From positions 159,828-223,827 of the forward strand of contig JAXGGA010000477.1 in assembly GCA_038373865.1 (NCBI GenBank): a DNA stretch of 64,000 nt. The letters are read 5' to 3'. Below the pieces are notes generated by a model, which saw only the letters and a list, made by a program, of their open reading frames with translations, did not search any database and had not been told where the DNA came from. The DNA is from Uloborus plumipes. Its lineage: Eukaryota; Arthropoda; Arachnida; Araneae; Uloboridae. Each line of letters starts with the position of its first letter. Within the stretch, counting starts at the first letter, position 1. Below are positions 11,628 to 24,311 of the stretch, one piece after another. A program made the translations under genes and the position numbers.

Positions 11628-13294
11628 TGCAGAAATATTCTTTCGAAATTGAACTATTATAAATCAACTTTTTGTGAGCACCACCGTGAAAAAGCTGCTC
11701 TCTGTACACACGAAAGAAGATACTTGTAAAAATGAAGCTTACGATACAAAAGAGCTCCTTCATTGCTACCCAAGTGCTGGCTGTGTTCATTTCACGAGTA
11801 TGACTTTCGAACACTAAAGCAGCAGGGTATTGCACATAAATGTTCCTGAAAGCAAGTTTAGTGAAATATTGTGAACAACGCTTTTGAGACAGAACGAATT
11901 TCGTCTATTTGCAGCAGTACGAGAATTCTCTCACTAGAGAATATTTTTGGAGATTCAGTTAACAGGTTCCATTTTGGTTAATGCATATTCACATATTTAA
12001 ATTTTCAGCTGCAAAGAATATAATTGAGCAGAATAAAATGGTTTAACAAAGAAATCCTTTCAAGAAGTTTTCTCTTTCTCTTAAAAATTGTCTTCAATTC
12101 ACTCATATGGTTGCAGAAGCGTAACGGAGCTTCCTATTTAACGATTATTGAAGAAACAAATATGTTATTTATGAAGCGTACATGCTTTATGAATAGCATC
12201 AAGGAAACGTTGGTAACCAAGTTACATTTATATGAAAGCAGAAATTCAATTTTTAAGAACTAATTTGTTTTATGCTGTTGAGTTTAAAATTTTAAATATT
12301 AGCATCATTAGGTTTTAAATGGAAACGTTAAGTTTTAAATATAATATAAATTTGTTAATGAATGTAAGCTAATCTAGTATTATTGTTTTAAAAAATATAA
12401 TACTCAGTTAGTTATAATTAATGATTTTATTTCAAACACATATGAGTTCAAGCTCGTGTGTACTCTTTTGAAGTGGTGTCTCAAGTTTCACAAAAAATTA
12501 TTTTTTTTGGTAGCGTAAAAGCAAGTACAATATGAAATAACCAATATTGTTGGTGAATATGAAAACATTGTAAGCAGTATGATAACGGAAGGTCAAAATT
12601 TATTAATTTAGCTTACAGACATCAAAACTAAGGCAGGAAAAATAAATTAAAAAGTGCGTTATTATTAAGAATCATTTGAATGCAAGATTAAATCATAGAA
12701 CTCTCAGTTATAAATATGCTTGCTATAGCTTTTGCGATTTGATCATGGCTTATGTAAAAAGTTATGTAAAAAGTTTTTATTGGCTAAATATACCCACTAG
12801 GCTAAAATTTTTGTCCTCAAGGCTGAATAGATACAGATAAACTCCAAAGTTAATAAAATGCAAACGGAGCGTTAAAAAAAAAAAAAAAAAAAACTTGAAA
12901 TCCTTTTTCAGCAGTAAAATAAAAATTAAAAGTTTGGAAGCAATTTATCAGCTAGAGGCAAGAGACGGAATACATATTACTTAACGTCGGAGAGACTCAA
13001 TTTAAAGAAACGACTTCGTTTCATTCGATCGGTCTTATTTCCGAGCAGGAATCTTTTTTTTTTCCTCCTTTGATTCTTCACAGTAGCAAATGCAATCAAT
13101 GCGAAAACATGTGTTCGTGGAAAATCGATTGCGATAGAGAGTGCAAATATTATTTCTCATTAAGGAGGACAATTTGAATTAAAACTCTGATAGCACACGT
13201 ATTCAAAGTTAAGTTTCGAAACCCATTTCTCTTTTATACCGAAGAACTGAAAATGGTATTTTCTTGATTCTAGGAAATGCGTTATGTGTTTACA
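11628..13294. other. AT-rich non-coding sequence
   Basis: No gene or element recognised. A 19-base A run lies near 12875. Confidence 0.5.
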
Positions 13295-13703
13295 CACTGT
13301 AAAAAATGAATGTTGTTTTTACAGCATAATACAGCAAGTTTTAAAGTAATAAACTGTAAAAATTTGTCTTTTTACAGTAATAAACTGTAAAATTTCAACT
13401 TTTACAGTACTAAACTGCAAAATTGCTAATTTTACAGTAAAAAACTGCAAAATTGCTAATTTTACAGTTTATTACCGTGTGTTTTAAAGTTTTAAACTGT
13501 AACCTCTCCTGCCAGTATTACACTGTTGTTTTTACAGTATGATACAATTAATGTTTTTGGCAATAAACTGTAAAATTTCTAACTTTACAGTAAGAAACTG
13601 TAGAATTGCTAGTTTTGCAGTTTATTACCGTGCATTTTAGTTTAAATTCGAACCTCGGCTACCAGTATTATACTGTAAAAACAACTTTTCGTTTTTTGCA
13701 GTG
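13295..13703 (-). mobile_element. MITE family A, copy 3
   Basis: CACTGTAAAAAATGAATG at the left and TTTTTTGCAGTG at the right. The GGAACCTC...CTGCCAG landmarks near the right end show inverted orientation relative to copy 1. The interior is hairpin units of about 30 bp (AATTGCTAATTTTACAG). No coding capacity. Confidence 0.85.
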
Positions 13704-14385
13704 CACACACATTAACAAATAGTAAGTGCATCGTCAAATTTAGCGATCAATTTTTTCTTATAACTTCTGGTTAAAATTTCACGTTTGGGATAAAGCATTT
13801 TATTCTTAGCATTTTACGAAAACGATTATTTTGAATTCTAAATAACCAAATCGATGATTTTGCTTCTTAAACGTGCTGCAAAATAAAATTAACGCAACGA
13901 AATTACGGGAAAAAACTACTTTTTCAAATCAAGGTAATATTTGAGGCACGTTTAATACGCGTACATGCACACTCGCTGTGTTTGTATTAAAACATGCGTT
14001 AAAAAGTGTTTAATCTTAAAACACTTTTTCAGCATTGGAACAACGGACACTGTAAAGCACACTTTTTGAGTCAATTTTCATAATACTAATATAATTCAGC
14101 ACACTTTTCATTCACTGTTTTCATTCGCAACAGATAAGTTTGATGACATTCAAAAAGTTAAATTCTTGCACCTATGGTTTCTTTGTTTAGAAAAACGACA
14201 AAGACTGTCGTTGCAGAAAGCCAGCCAAAAAATGAAATAATCTCAGAACTATTCGAACAAAAATTTAAAATGAAAAGCTCAATGCAAAATATCCAGCAAG
14301 TCGGAAACAGAAGAAAAAAAGAAAACCTTAACCGTAACATTTCAACCCCACATTTCTGTCATTTTGTTTTTAATACGCTTTGATT
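13704..14385. other. AT-rich non-coding sequence
   Basis: Nothing recognised between the MITE and the satellite array. Overlapping short frames on both strands at 14158-14383 have no recognisable features. Confidence 0.5.
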
Positions 14386-17300
14386 AGTTTCATACGTGGG
14401 TTTGTTTGTATGTATGTAACTCTGAATAAAAGATAAAATTCGCGTTCTTTGCAAATATAAAAGTAATATATTAAATACTATTTTTATTACACTAAAGGCT
14501 AAACTATATTACGTACTGATTCATTATAAGTGCATGTAGACTAAACGGATATTCAATAGTTTTGAAAATCAGAGAAAAATCAGAGTGTCGTATGAAATAT
14601 TTTGATTCACTCTAAAAGCGTAGTTTTTAGTTTTTTAAAACTATATTTTAAAATTATATTAGTTTCACATGTGGGTTTGTTTATATGTATGTATGTAACT
14701 CTGAATAAAAGATAAAATTCGCGTTCTTTGCAAATATAAAAGTAATATATTAAATACTATTTTTATTACACTAAAGGCTAAACTATATTACGTACTGATT
14801 CATTATAAGTGCATGTAGCCTAAGTGGATATTCAATAGTTTTGAAAATCAGAGAAAAATCAGAGTGTCGTGTGAAATATTTTGATTCACTTTAAAAGCTA
14901 ATTTTTTAGTTTTTTAAAACTATATTTTAAAATTATATTAGTTTCACATGTGGGTTTGTTTGTATGTATGTATGTAACTCTGAATAAAAGATAAAATTCG
15001 CGTTCTTTGCAAATATAAAAGTAATATATTAAATACTATTTTTATTACACTAAAGGCTAAACTATATTACGTACTGATTCATTATAAGTGCATGTAGACT
15101 AAACGGATATTCAATAGTTTTGAAAATCAGAGAAAAATCAGAGTGTCGTGTGAAATATTTTGATTCACTTTAAAAGCGTATTTTTTAGTTTTTTAAAACT
15201 ATATTTTAAAATTATATTAGTTTCACATGTGGGTTTGTTTATATGTATGTATGTAACTCTGAATAAAAGATAAAATTCGCGTTCTTTGCAAATATAAAAG
15301 TAATATATTAAATACTATTTTTATTACACTAAAGGCTAAACTATATTACGTACTGATTCATTATAAGTGCATGTAGCCTAAGTGGATATTCAATAGTTTT
15401 GAAAATCAGAGAAAAATCAGAGTGTCGTGTGAAATATTTTGATTCACTTTAAAAGCTAATTTTTTAGTTTTTTAAAACTATATTTTAAAATTATATTAGT
15501 TTCACATGTGGGTTTGTTTGTATGTATGTATGTAACTCTGAATAAAAGATAAAATTCGCGTTCTTTGCAAATATAAAAGTAATATATTAAATACTATTTT
15601 TATTACACTAAAGGCTAAACTATATTACGTACTGATTCATTATAAGTGCATGTAGACTAAACGGATATTCAATAGTTTTGAAAATCAGAGAAAAATCAGA
15701 GTGTCGTGTGAAATATTTTGATTCACTTTAAAAGCGTATTTTTTAGTTTTTTAAAACTATATTTTAAAATTATATTAGTTTCACATGTGGGTTTGTTTAT
15801 ATGTATGTATGTAACTCTGAATAAAAGATAAAATTCGCGTTCTTTGCAAATATAAAAGTAATATATTAAATACTATTTTTATTACACTAAAGGCTAAACT
15901 ATATTACGTACTGATTCATTATAAGTGCATGTAGACTAAACGGATATTCAATAGTTTTGAAAATCAGAGAAAAATCAGAGTATCGTGTGAAATATTTTGA
16001 TTCACTCTAAAAGCGTATTTTTTAGTTTTTTAAAACTATATTTTAAAATTATATTAGTTTCACATGTGGGTTTGTTTATATGTATGTATGTAACTCTGAA
16101 TAAAAGATAAAATTCGCGTTCTTTGCAAATATAAAAGTAATATATTAAATACTATTTTTATTACACTAAAGGCTAAACTATATTACGTACTGATTCATTA
16201 TAAGTGCATGTAGCCTAAGTGGATATTCAATAGTTTTGAAAATCAGAGAAAAATCAGAGTGTCGTGTGAAATATTTTGATTCACTTTAAAAGCTAATTTT
16301 TTAGTTTTTTAAAACTATATTTTAAAATTATATTAGTTTCACATGTGGGTTTGTTTGTATGTATGTATGTAACTCTGAATAAAAGATAAAATTCGCGTTC
16401 TTTGCAAATATAAAAGTAATATATTAAATACTATTTTTATTACACTAAAGGCTAAACTATATTACGTACTGATTCATTATAAGTGCATGTAGACTAAACG
16501 GATATTCAATAGTTTTGAAAATCAGAGAAAAATCAGAGTATCGTGTGAAATATTTTGATTCACTCTCAAAGCGTATTTTTTAGTTTTTTAAAACTATATT
16601 TTAAAATTATATTAGTTTCACATGTGGGTTTGTTTATATGTATGTATGTAACTCTGAATAAAAGATAAAATTCGCGTTCTTTGCAAATATAAAAGTAATA
16701 TATTAAATACTATTTTTATTACACTAAAGGCTAAACTATATTACGTACTGATTCATTATAAGTGCATGTAGCCTAAGTGGACATTCAATAGTTTTGAAAA
16801 TCAGAGAAAAATCAGAGTGTCGTGTGAAATATTTTGATTCACTTTAAAAGCGTATTTTTTAGTTTTTTAAAACTATATTTTAAAATTATATTAGTTTCAC
16901 ATGTGGGTTTGTTTATATGTATGTATGTAACTCTGAATAAAAGATAAAATTCGCGTTCTTTGCAAATATAAAAGTAATATATTAAATACTATTTTTATTA
17001 CACTAAAGGCTAAACTATATTACGTACTGATTCATTATAAGTGCATGTAGCCTAAGTGGATATTCAATAGTTTTGAAAATCAGAGAAAAATCAGAGTGTC
17101 GTGTGAAATATTTTGATTCACTTTAAAAGCTAATTTTTTAGTTTTTTAAAACTATATTTTAAAATTATATTAGTTTCACATGTGGGTTTGTTTGTATGTA
17201 TGTATGTAACTCTGAATAAAAGATAAAATTCGCGTTCTTTGCAAATATAAAAGTAATATATTAAATACTATTTTTATTACACTAAAGGTTAAACTATATT

Positions 17301-18371
17301 ACGTACTGATTCATTATAAGTGCATGTAGACTAAACGGATATTCAATAGTTTTGAAAATCAGAGAAAAATCAGAGTATCGTGTGAAATATTTTGATTCAC
17401 TTTAAAAGCGTATTTTTTAGTTTTTTAAAACTATATTTTAAAATTATATTAGTTTCACATGTGGGTTTGTTTATATGTATGTATGTAACTCTGAATAAAA
17501 GATAAAATTCGCGTTCTTTGCAAATATAAAAGTAATATATTAAATACTATTTTTATTACACTAAAGGCTAAACTATATTACGTACTGATTCATTATAAGT
17601 GCATGTAGCCTAAGTGGATATTCAATAGTTTTGAAAATCAGAGAAAAATCAGAGTGTCGTGTGAAATATTTTGATTCACTTTAAAAGCTAATTTTTTAGT
17701 TTTTTAAAACTATATTTTAAAATTATATTAGTTTCACATGTGGGTTTGTTTGTATGTATGTATGTAACTCTGAATAAAAGATAAAATTCGCGTTCTTTGC
17801 AAATATAAAAGTAATATATTAAATACTATTTTTATTACACTAAAGGCTAAACTATATTACGTACTGATTCATTATAAGTGCATGTAGACTAAACGGATAT
17901 TCAATAGTTTTGAAAATCAGAGAATAATCAGAGTGTCGTATGAAATATTTTGATTCACTCTAAAAGCGTATTTTTTAGTTTTTTAAAACTATATTTTAAA
18001 ATTATATTAGTTTCACATGTGGATTTGTTTGTATGTATGTATGTAACTCTGAATAAAAGATAAAATTCGCGTTCTTTGCAAATATAAAAGTAATGTATTA
18101 AATACTATTTTTATTACACTAAAGGCTAAACTATATTACGTACTGATTCATTATAAGTGCATGTAGACTAAGTGGATATTCAATAGTTTTGAAAATCAGA
18201 GAAAAATCAGAGTGTCGTGTGAAATATTTTGATTCACTCTAAAAGCGTATTTTTTAGTTTTTTAAAACTATATTTTAAAATTATATTAGTTTCACATGTG
18301 GATTTGTTTGTATGTATGTATGTAACTCTGAATAAAATATAAAATTCCCGTTCTTTGTAAATATAAAAGTA
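14386..18371 (+). repeat. 279-bp satellite-like tandem array, about 14.3 units
   Basis: Monomers start at 14386, 14661, 14940, 15219, 15498 and so on to 18288, exactly 279 bp apart after a first unit of 275 bp (one GTAT fewer). Each begins AGTTTCACATGTGGGTTTG and contains AACTCTGAATAAAAGATAAA and TACGTACTGATTCATTATAA. Two variants alternate: one with GTAGACTAAACGG and GCGTATTTTTT, the other with GTAGCCTAAGTGG and GCTAATTTTTT. Units 2-5 and 10-13 show the alternation most clearly, a 558-bp higher-order repeat. Internal units are nearly identical, which implies recent amplification or homogenisation. The array is cut at 18371 by a transposon. Confidence 0.97.
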
Positions 18372-19699
18372 GGGTGAAGTGGGGTAATTGCGTACTTGGG
18401 GAAAATGTGTACTCATTTGAAAAAAGGAGGAAAAACTGAAGCTAGCTGCTATCTAGTGGCGCCATTTGGAAGCCTGTAGTTTAGTGATCACTTCACAGAT
18501 GACTGCACCTATGTCCAGATAATAAGGCTTTATCAATCTGCCTCCATTTCGTCAGGTGTTTTTTTTGTTATGAATCACATTTCGTGGACTTTTGTTTACA
18601 GTGCTGCAGGATCACCATTTTCAGGTAGATTTGATTAGTTCTTGGATAAATCACTTTAAGGTAAGTTGTTTTCCTCATTAATAGCTGCAGATTAGTTAAA
18701 TTAATGTTTACCTGTACATAATGTTGGGGTATACATTTACCCCGGTTTGTTTTCAGTTACGGGGTAAATGTGTATTTTTTCCTGGGGCGAATGTGTACTA
18801 CAGTAAACTTTTACCCCAAGCAAAATTTACATAGAATACACATTCACCCACTCCTTATTAGACTCTTACAGTCTTATTAGGGCTTATATTTTTGTTCCTG
18901 AATGTTTGATTGACCTCCTCACAATAAATTAATTGATTATGTTTGTTTTCAGGGAGAAGATGACTCGAAAACACTTTCGTTTACCCTCACTCTGATGATA
19001 TTAGCGAAATAGATGGCAATGCTATTGTCACCAAGCTTCCAGAGCCATCTGTGGGAAGAAGAGGTGTTTTGATATTCCCAGTTAAATTTTCCTCCTACAA
19101 CATGGGTTAGCAGAGTTGCTGGAGGTCTCACTCAAATTTTCTATTCTCATTTTGGCCAGGACTTGCCGCTATAATTCCTTTTTTTTTACGTTCCAAAATA
19201 TAAATTTTGACATGTTCTTTTCAATTTTGCTATTAAAGACGTTTGTTACCCTTTACTCCTATGCTTTGTACTTTGTTTTCACCTTTGTAAACTGTGCCAA
19301 TTAAGAGAGGACAGAAGGTGGGCAACAAAAAAAGTTCATAGCTTCGACTGGAATATTCAGAAATAAAAAAATCATATACAGAATTGTTTGTCCTTAACTG
19401 CTCTTTTGTACTTATTTGGCCCAACAGCAAAACAACTGAATTGTATAGGATTTTCATGCGACGTACACATTTGCCCCAACTTGTGGGGCAAATGTGTACT
19501 TCGGAGGTGGTTTTAAAAACATAGCAATACAACCATGAAAAAAAATAGTTTTTTAAAACTCTTTGGGTGATTTGTAATCTAGAGAAACGCCGCTAAAAGA
19601 TGATATAAAAAAAATAAAATTCTGAATAACCCCCTCCCCACCAGAGACTGAAGAAGTTGAATTTCGTCAAAACAGGTACACAATTACCCCACTTCACCC
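18372..19699. mobile_element. pogo-like TA-flanked DNA transposon, degraded
   Basis: Inserted in the last satellite monomer with TA duplicated (18370-18371, 19700-19701). The termini are inverted repeats: GGGTGAAGTGGGGTAATTG then CGTAC at the left, and the inverse of GGGTGAAGTGGGGTAATTG then TGTAC at the right. The interior repeats a 15-bp motif close to GGGGTAAATGTGTAC in both orientations (about 18397, 18726, 18761, 18784, 19463, 19485). The TIR itself contains a version of it, which suggests repeated transposase-binding sites. A short plus-strand stretch near 18985-19105 reads DDISEIDGNAIVTKLPEPSV then GRRG and may be a transposase remnant with a stop soon after. Pogo affinity is an inference from TIR style and TA target. 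Confidence 0.75.
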
Positions 19700-19701
19700 T
19701 A

Positions 19702-19935
19702 ATATATTTAATATACTACTATTAATATTTAAGGCTTAACTACACTACACGTTGATGCATTACAAGTTCATGTAAATTTAGCGGATAGTCAATAATTTTG
19801 AAAATCAGAGGGAAATCAGAGTATCATCAAATATACTTTGATTGACTCTAAAAGCGTAGAGTTTAAATCCAACGTTTCGCACAAAGGTATTTATTTTCTT
19901 CTAAAAGCGTATTTTTTAATTTTTTCAAACTATAA
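19702..19935 (+). repeat. Diverged remnant of the last 279-bp monomer
   Basis: After the transposon the monomer resumes as AATATATTTAATATACTACT and continues through GGCTTAACTACACTACACG and GAAAATCAGAGGGAAATCAG to a TTCTAAAAGCGTATTTTTTA block. It has many more substitutions than interior units, as expected at an array edge that escapes homogenisation. Confidence 0.8.
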
Positions 19936-21211
19936 TTTGATTGTTGCAAATTCAAATTGGCATTTATACCTAATAATACGATGAATCCAAAATTGACGAA
20001 AACGCTATTACATTACAGGAATAGGAATTTTGCTTGAACTAAATAATCATACAACAGAGATCAATAACGTCTAGATGAATCTAATATTTTAAAACTGGTT
20101 CATTATTTATTCTTCGCGCAAACTAATCGTGAATATTTTTTTCTCTAATGAATGCGACCGGTTGGAAACTAATCTCCGGCAACATAATTCTTTAAAATTG
20201 ATTTTGTCATAATGCCATGGCTCATTGATTTTTCCTGAAACTTGCATCAACGCTTTCCCTATCTCGGGGATCATAACCAACTTTAAGACAAAGAATTTAG
20301 TTGCAGGGGTGGGGGGGGGGGGAGAGAGAGTCTGCATAGATTTCCTATGTCTGAAGCTATGTGCAATATGCTGACGTACGTTACACTGGCAACGGTCCAG
20401 GTATAGCAACGTAATCGTTAGCCGCTAACATTGTATTGATATTCTTTATATTCGTTGAATTTGTTTATAAATGAAATATGTTTGAGCTATTTAATGAGTC
20501 GTCTTTTTTAATTTTTTTAACTAACGTGTTTATAAGTAAATGCTTAAAAGCACGATTTCATTTTCCATTTTATTTATCCTTTATGCCTGGATGGGACTCA
20601 GAATTCTCAATTTTGTTCATTTAGTATTATGAATCCTAAATGGCTGGAATCATGCTGAAGCTTTTAAGTACCACTCCTTGTGGTACTTAAAAGCTTCCTT
20701 GTACTTTGCTGAGAGGCCGACAGGTGGTACCTACGATCGGAAACAGTTTTTTTGGGGGCCCTAGGGCGTAGGGGGCCTTAGACCCTACTGATTAAAAAAA
20801 AATTATGCTCAGTATAAATGTTGTTTGATGTATTTTCAACTAAAAAAAAATAATAACTAAAATTTCATCGTCAACTTAATTTGGGACATAAAGAGTTTAA
20901 GCTTTAGGCGAGAAGATTCATACAGATAACTTGGTGTCACTGCTACTAAATAAAAAATATTTTAAATGAAGCAATTGAATTTGCATTCAGAGCATTATTT
21001 AATCTAAACAGAAATTGTGCCCTATACGTAGGAAGAGGCATATATTTCCACCTGGACATACGTTTTAAAAATGTATGCCTTGCACTTTTTTTAATAGAAA
21101 ATCATTTAATAAGTATTTGCGGGTGCAAACTGCCTTTTAATTTTTTTTTGCCTCGTTGTCTTTTTGAGATGGATTCTTCATCAGTATTCATTAAAGAAGT
21201 TATGGCAAATT
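19936..21211. other. Non-coding sequence with one strong hairpin
   Basis: No gene supported. It includes a G run with GAGAGA near 20306 and the hairpin listed at 20657. A 100-codon minus-strand frame (20107-20409) crosses the G run and has no recognised domain. Confidence 0.45.
20657..20697. repeat. Perfect 18-bp inverted repeat, 5-base loop
   Basis: GAAGCTTTTAAGTACCAC, loop TCCTT, then its exact complement. No T run follows it in a way that suggests a pol III terminator. It may be the core of a small foldback element or a hairpin RNA; its function is not known. Confidence 0.9.
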
Positions 21212-22410
21212 GAAGGGCTCGGGTGTAAATAATGGTAACTAGCATTTTTAAGAACCAAAGATATGGCATTTGAAAAGTTCGAGAAATTACTGTAGCAAGT
21301 ATTTTGATTTTAAAAACAAAGTGAGTACATTAATTAAGTGCTGTATGTCTCGGGTATATTTAATTAAAGTTTTGAAAGTTTTTTTTTTTTTTTTTAATTG
21401 GAAATAATCCATTTTTCACAGAAAAAGCTATGTAGACACCATTGTTTACTTTAAAAAAATATTTTATGAGCAAAACACATAACAACGAAACTTTAAAATA
21501 TATTAAAAATGTTTGCTTAAAATGTAGATTTGTATAAAACGGGCGATATACAGAAGGAATTCAACTTCAGCAATAATGAATGTGTTCAAGTTTTCACTGA
21601 TCTATATTAGTAGATTGGAACTGTACTTCTTTCTCGAATCTTTATCGAGAAGTTCTTTGAGGTTCATTGGTCTTCCTCTTTTGTTTAGAGAAACAGAAGT
21701 AAATAAGCCTGAATATGTATTCGACATCTCTATTTTATGGAGGTCTTCTGAAGACAATCGCATCTTTACGACGTTCCTTTACACCAATTTTTCTATATGA
21801 TTTTGGTTGTTGAAAATATTGTCTCTTACTGGACACCTTTAAAAAATCATTCACTTTCATTCTGTTAGCAATAAATGGTGTTTGCTTTTGAGTAGCTCTC
21901 AGAATATTTCCCATTCATCGGGAGTATTGATACATTCGCAATGAGCCCTAACGTATTTTTCTACTATAGAAAAATCTTTATCAGAGAGAAGAGAGAAGCA
22001 TAGTATGTTCAGCTAGTGGAAGATTTTCTTGAATGCACCTAGAGCTGGCAAGCGAAGCCACACTTAAACTAAAGATTAGTTTTTGTTTTGGCCTCCACAA
22101 TTGTCTGAGATTCCAATGAACTTCGTAGCCTTGACATTATGTTCCGAAAAATGCTTTAACAGACGGCTTTCTATGTACTTTAATTTTAAGTGACTTCCAT
22201 GTTTGCTCTTTTGATAACGTCCTGACCAGTTTTTGCTTTTCTATGATGTAATTCTCTTCAATGTTTTCACCTTGACTGTCTTCACTTGATGTCGAAGATG
22301 AATTTAAACCTCTCTTGAATTCAAGCATTGCAGGTTTTTTTCCAGAAAACAAAGAATTTTATGGCAAAATATTATGATAACGTATTAGTCATACTCTAAG
22401 TGTATGTAAA

Positions 22411-22849
22411 TAAAATATTTTCGGAAAAAAAATAGAACCGACTTCAGTTGGAAATTGCTCTAAAAAGTAAAAAATAATTTTTTTCTTTGAACACCATCGA
22501 AACTACTTTTAAACATAAGTTTTGAAGTCGGCCCGAAAACGATAGGTAAAATGATATTTAACCATATTTTGCCAACATTTTTTCAGAGAAACCATTGAAA
22601 ATTAAAAGCAAAATATTTGTACCATTACACGAATGTGTGGTAATCAATGAAATGAATCCATTAAAATTTATATTTATAGCTGAATTGTAGTTGCGTATGA
22701 ATCTATACATTGTTTTTGCGCCAACTTCAAAATTTATGTTTAAAAGTAGTTTCGATGGTGTTCAAAGAAAAAAAATATTTTTTACTTTTTAGAGCAATTT
22801 CCAACTGAAGTCGGTTCTATTTTTTTTCCCGAAAATATTTTATTTTATT
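22411..22849. repeat. Long inverted repeat (foldback), arms about 110 bp
   Basis: The left arm runs TAAAATATTTTCGGAAAAAA through ACCGACTTCAGTTGGAAATT to CACCATCGAAACTACTTTTA; the right arm is its near-exact inverse ending at 22849. The left arm overlaps the start of the insertion described at 22436, so the boundary between the two structures is unclear. It could extrude as a large hairpin. Confidence 0.85.
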
Positions 22850-23830
22850 CTTTTTAGTGTAAATGCACTTAAAATAATCAAAATATAGTTAAAAAACCAT
22901 GCAGCTGTTCAAAAAAAATCCTTGCAGAACTGTACTTGATCTCATTCCATCAGGAACTTCAACCCGACGCGTTTAACTACTTGACCATCGGGTCGCTCAT
23001 TGCAGTAAGGATTTACGATATATACGATATCATTTGCATAACTCAGTGACGTGCGTCTACGGTAAAATTTGCATGAATTTCTTTCCACTCCTTCTTGGTG
23101 TTGCATTTTCAATGTCGAGCAGTGTAACATGAATTTTAGTTTTTCGATTTCTTAAATTTGACGTAAATGCAAGATATAAAATACAGAATTTTATAAAGGT
23201 ACAAAAATTAACATAATTGATTGTGTATATAATTCTTGAAAAAATAATATAAGTGCCGCAAATCAAGAACCATTAATTGCCACAATCGATTCAAAGCCCC
23301 CAAAAATGGCGCAAAAGTCCATAAGAAAATTCTACAGCATCGAAGGACCCCATTGCCAATTTTGACAAAGATCCGACCAAAACTGTCATTTTGTACTATA
23401 AAAAAATACGGGGTAGATCCCCATGGGGGGATGTACCTGCATAAGGACATTGCAATCATTAAATCATTCAAAAAGAAAAAACATGCAGATGTTCAAAAAA
23501 AATCCTTGCAGACCTGGAGTCGATCTCATTCCATCAGGAACTTCAACCTTACGCGCATAACCACTTGACCATCAGGTCGCTCATTGAGTTACGGATTTAC
23601 AATAGCACATAATGTTTTAAATGACCATGAAATGTTAGTTTTTCGATCATAACTTTTTTTCTAGTGAACAAATATCGTCATATGAGTACATGGTATATAA
23701 GTTACACCATCTCCTATCGATTAAAAAAAAATCGTTCAAATCGGTTCAGTAGATCAGATGTTATGTGCGAACAAACAAAAAAAAAGTATACGCTTTGAAT
23801 TGAAAACCTCCTCCTTTTTTGAAGTCGGTT
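22436..23830. mobile_element. Insertion inside family E copy 1 (ACCGACTTC ends)
   Basis: Begins AACCGACTTCA and ends TTTTTTGAAGTCGGTT, a short inverted repeat with an AACCTCCTCCTTTTTTGAAG tail. This resembles an abundant arthropod repeat ending in the same CCTCCTTTTTTGAAGTCGG phrase. It is absent from family E copy 2, so it arrived later, in a non-coding part of the element. Inside, a segment with ATCCTTGCAGA and CTCATTCCATCAGGAACTTC occurs twice (about 22903-23012 and 23485-23600) as direct repeats. No complete gene. Confidence 0.65.
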
Positions 23831-24311
23831 AAAAATGGTATCTGAATGTACATAGAATTATTTGCATCCAGCCGTACTCTTAAGGCATGAAAAAATAGTA
23901 TCTGAATACACATAATATTGTTTACATGCTGCATAGAAATATTAAAGAACCCTAAAATACGTAATTCCTACCTTTACTTTAGATCCCTCATCACTAGGGA
24001 TGTATTCCGAGTATTTATCGGAGTCATTAAAATCACTTTCATTACATTCAGCAGTAATTTCACTCCTATTATTGCCACCAGAAGTGACGGTCACGTGTCC
24101 ACTATCCGCAATTTTTACCACTTACCGCTATTCATATGAACTCAATGCCACATTGCAGAAATTGGCTATACCCGTGTGTCGCCATTTATGAGGGAACCAT
24201 CAAAACGGTATAAGAGTTCTGTTAATATGCCTACATACTATTGTTTTCACGAAAAAAATCGATTTTTGCAATTTTGCCAGATACCACTATTTACGCCCGA
24301 GCCCTTCAATT

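Larger units (their letters stand above)
21602..24112 (-). pseudogene. Family E transposase pseudogene, copy 1
   Basis: Parts recognised by comparison with the second copy: an N-terminal exon (about 23960-24112) that reads ADSGHVTVTSGGNN with the ATG changed to ATT; a Ser- and Glu-rich segment at 22137-22352; a motif GISDNCGGQNKN near 22078-22120 followed at once by a stop; and a C-terminal segment near 21602-21760 with NKRGRPMNLKELL. The N-G-G-Q-N-K-N type motif occurs in a widespread group of transposase-like proteins, though family naming is uncertain. Loss of the start, the in-frame stop and a 1.4-kb insertion make it non-functional. The frame listed at 22137-22352 is an internal exon; its Met is not a true start. 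Confidence 0.75.
21212..24307 (-). mobile_element. Transposon family E, copy 1 (4-bp AATT duplication)
   Basis: Inverted terminal repeats: GAAGGGCTCGGGTGTAAATA at the left and the inverse of GAAGGGCTCGGGCGTAAATA at the right. AATT is duplicated outside (21208-21211, 24308-24311). The gene reads on the minus strand. Compared with copy 2 (40269-41810, AAAT duplicated, opposite orientation) this copy carries about 1.4 kb of extra DNA at 22436-23830. The 4-bp A/T-only duplication and the transposase motif are not those of Tc1, hAT or piggyBac (TTAA). A Sola-type element is one possibility, not established. Confidence 0.85.

Noticed and set aside
14386..18371. CRISPR-like or gene-array reading of the tandem repeats
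   Set aside because: No short repeat and unique spacer pattern; whole 279-bp monomers are repeated in a eukaryotic setting.
20107..20409. 100-codon minus-strand frame
   Set aside because: Runs through a G/C homopolymer (poly-Pro) and has no recognised homology.
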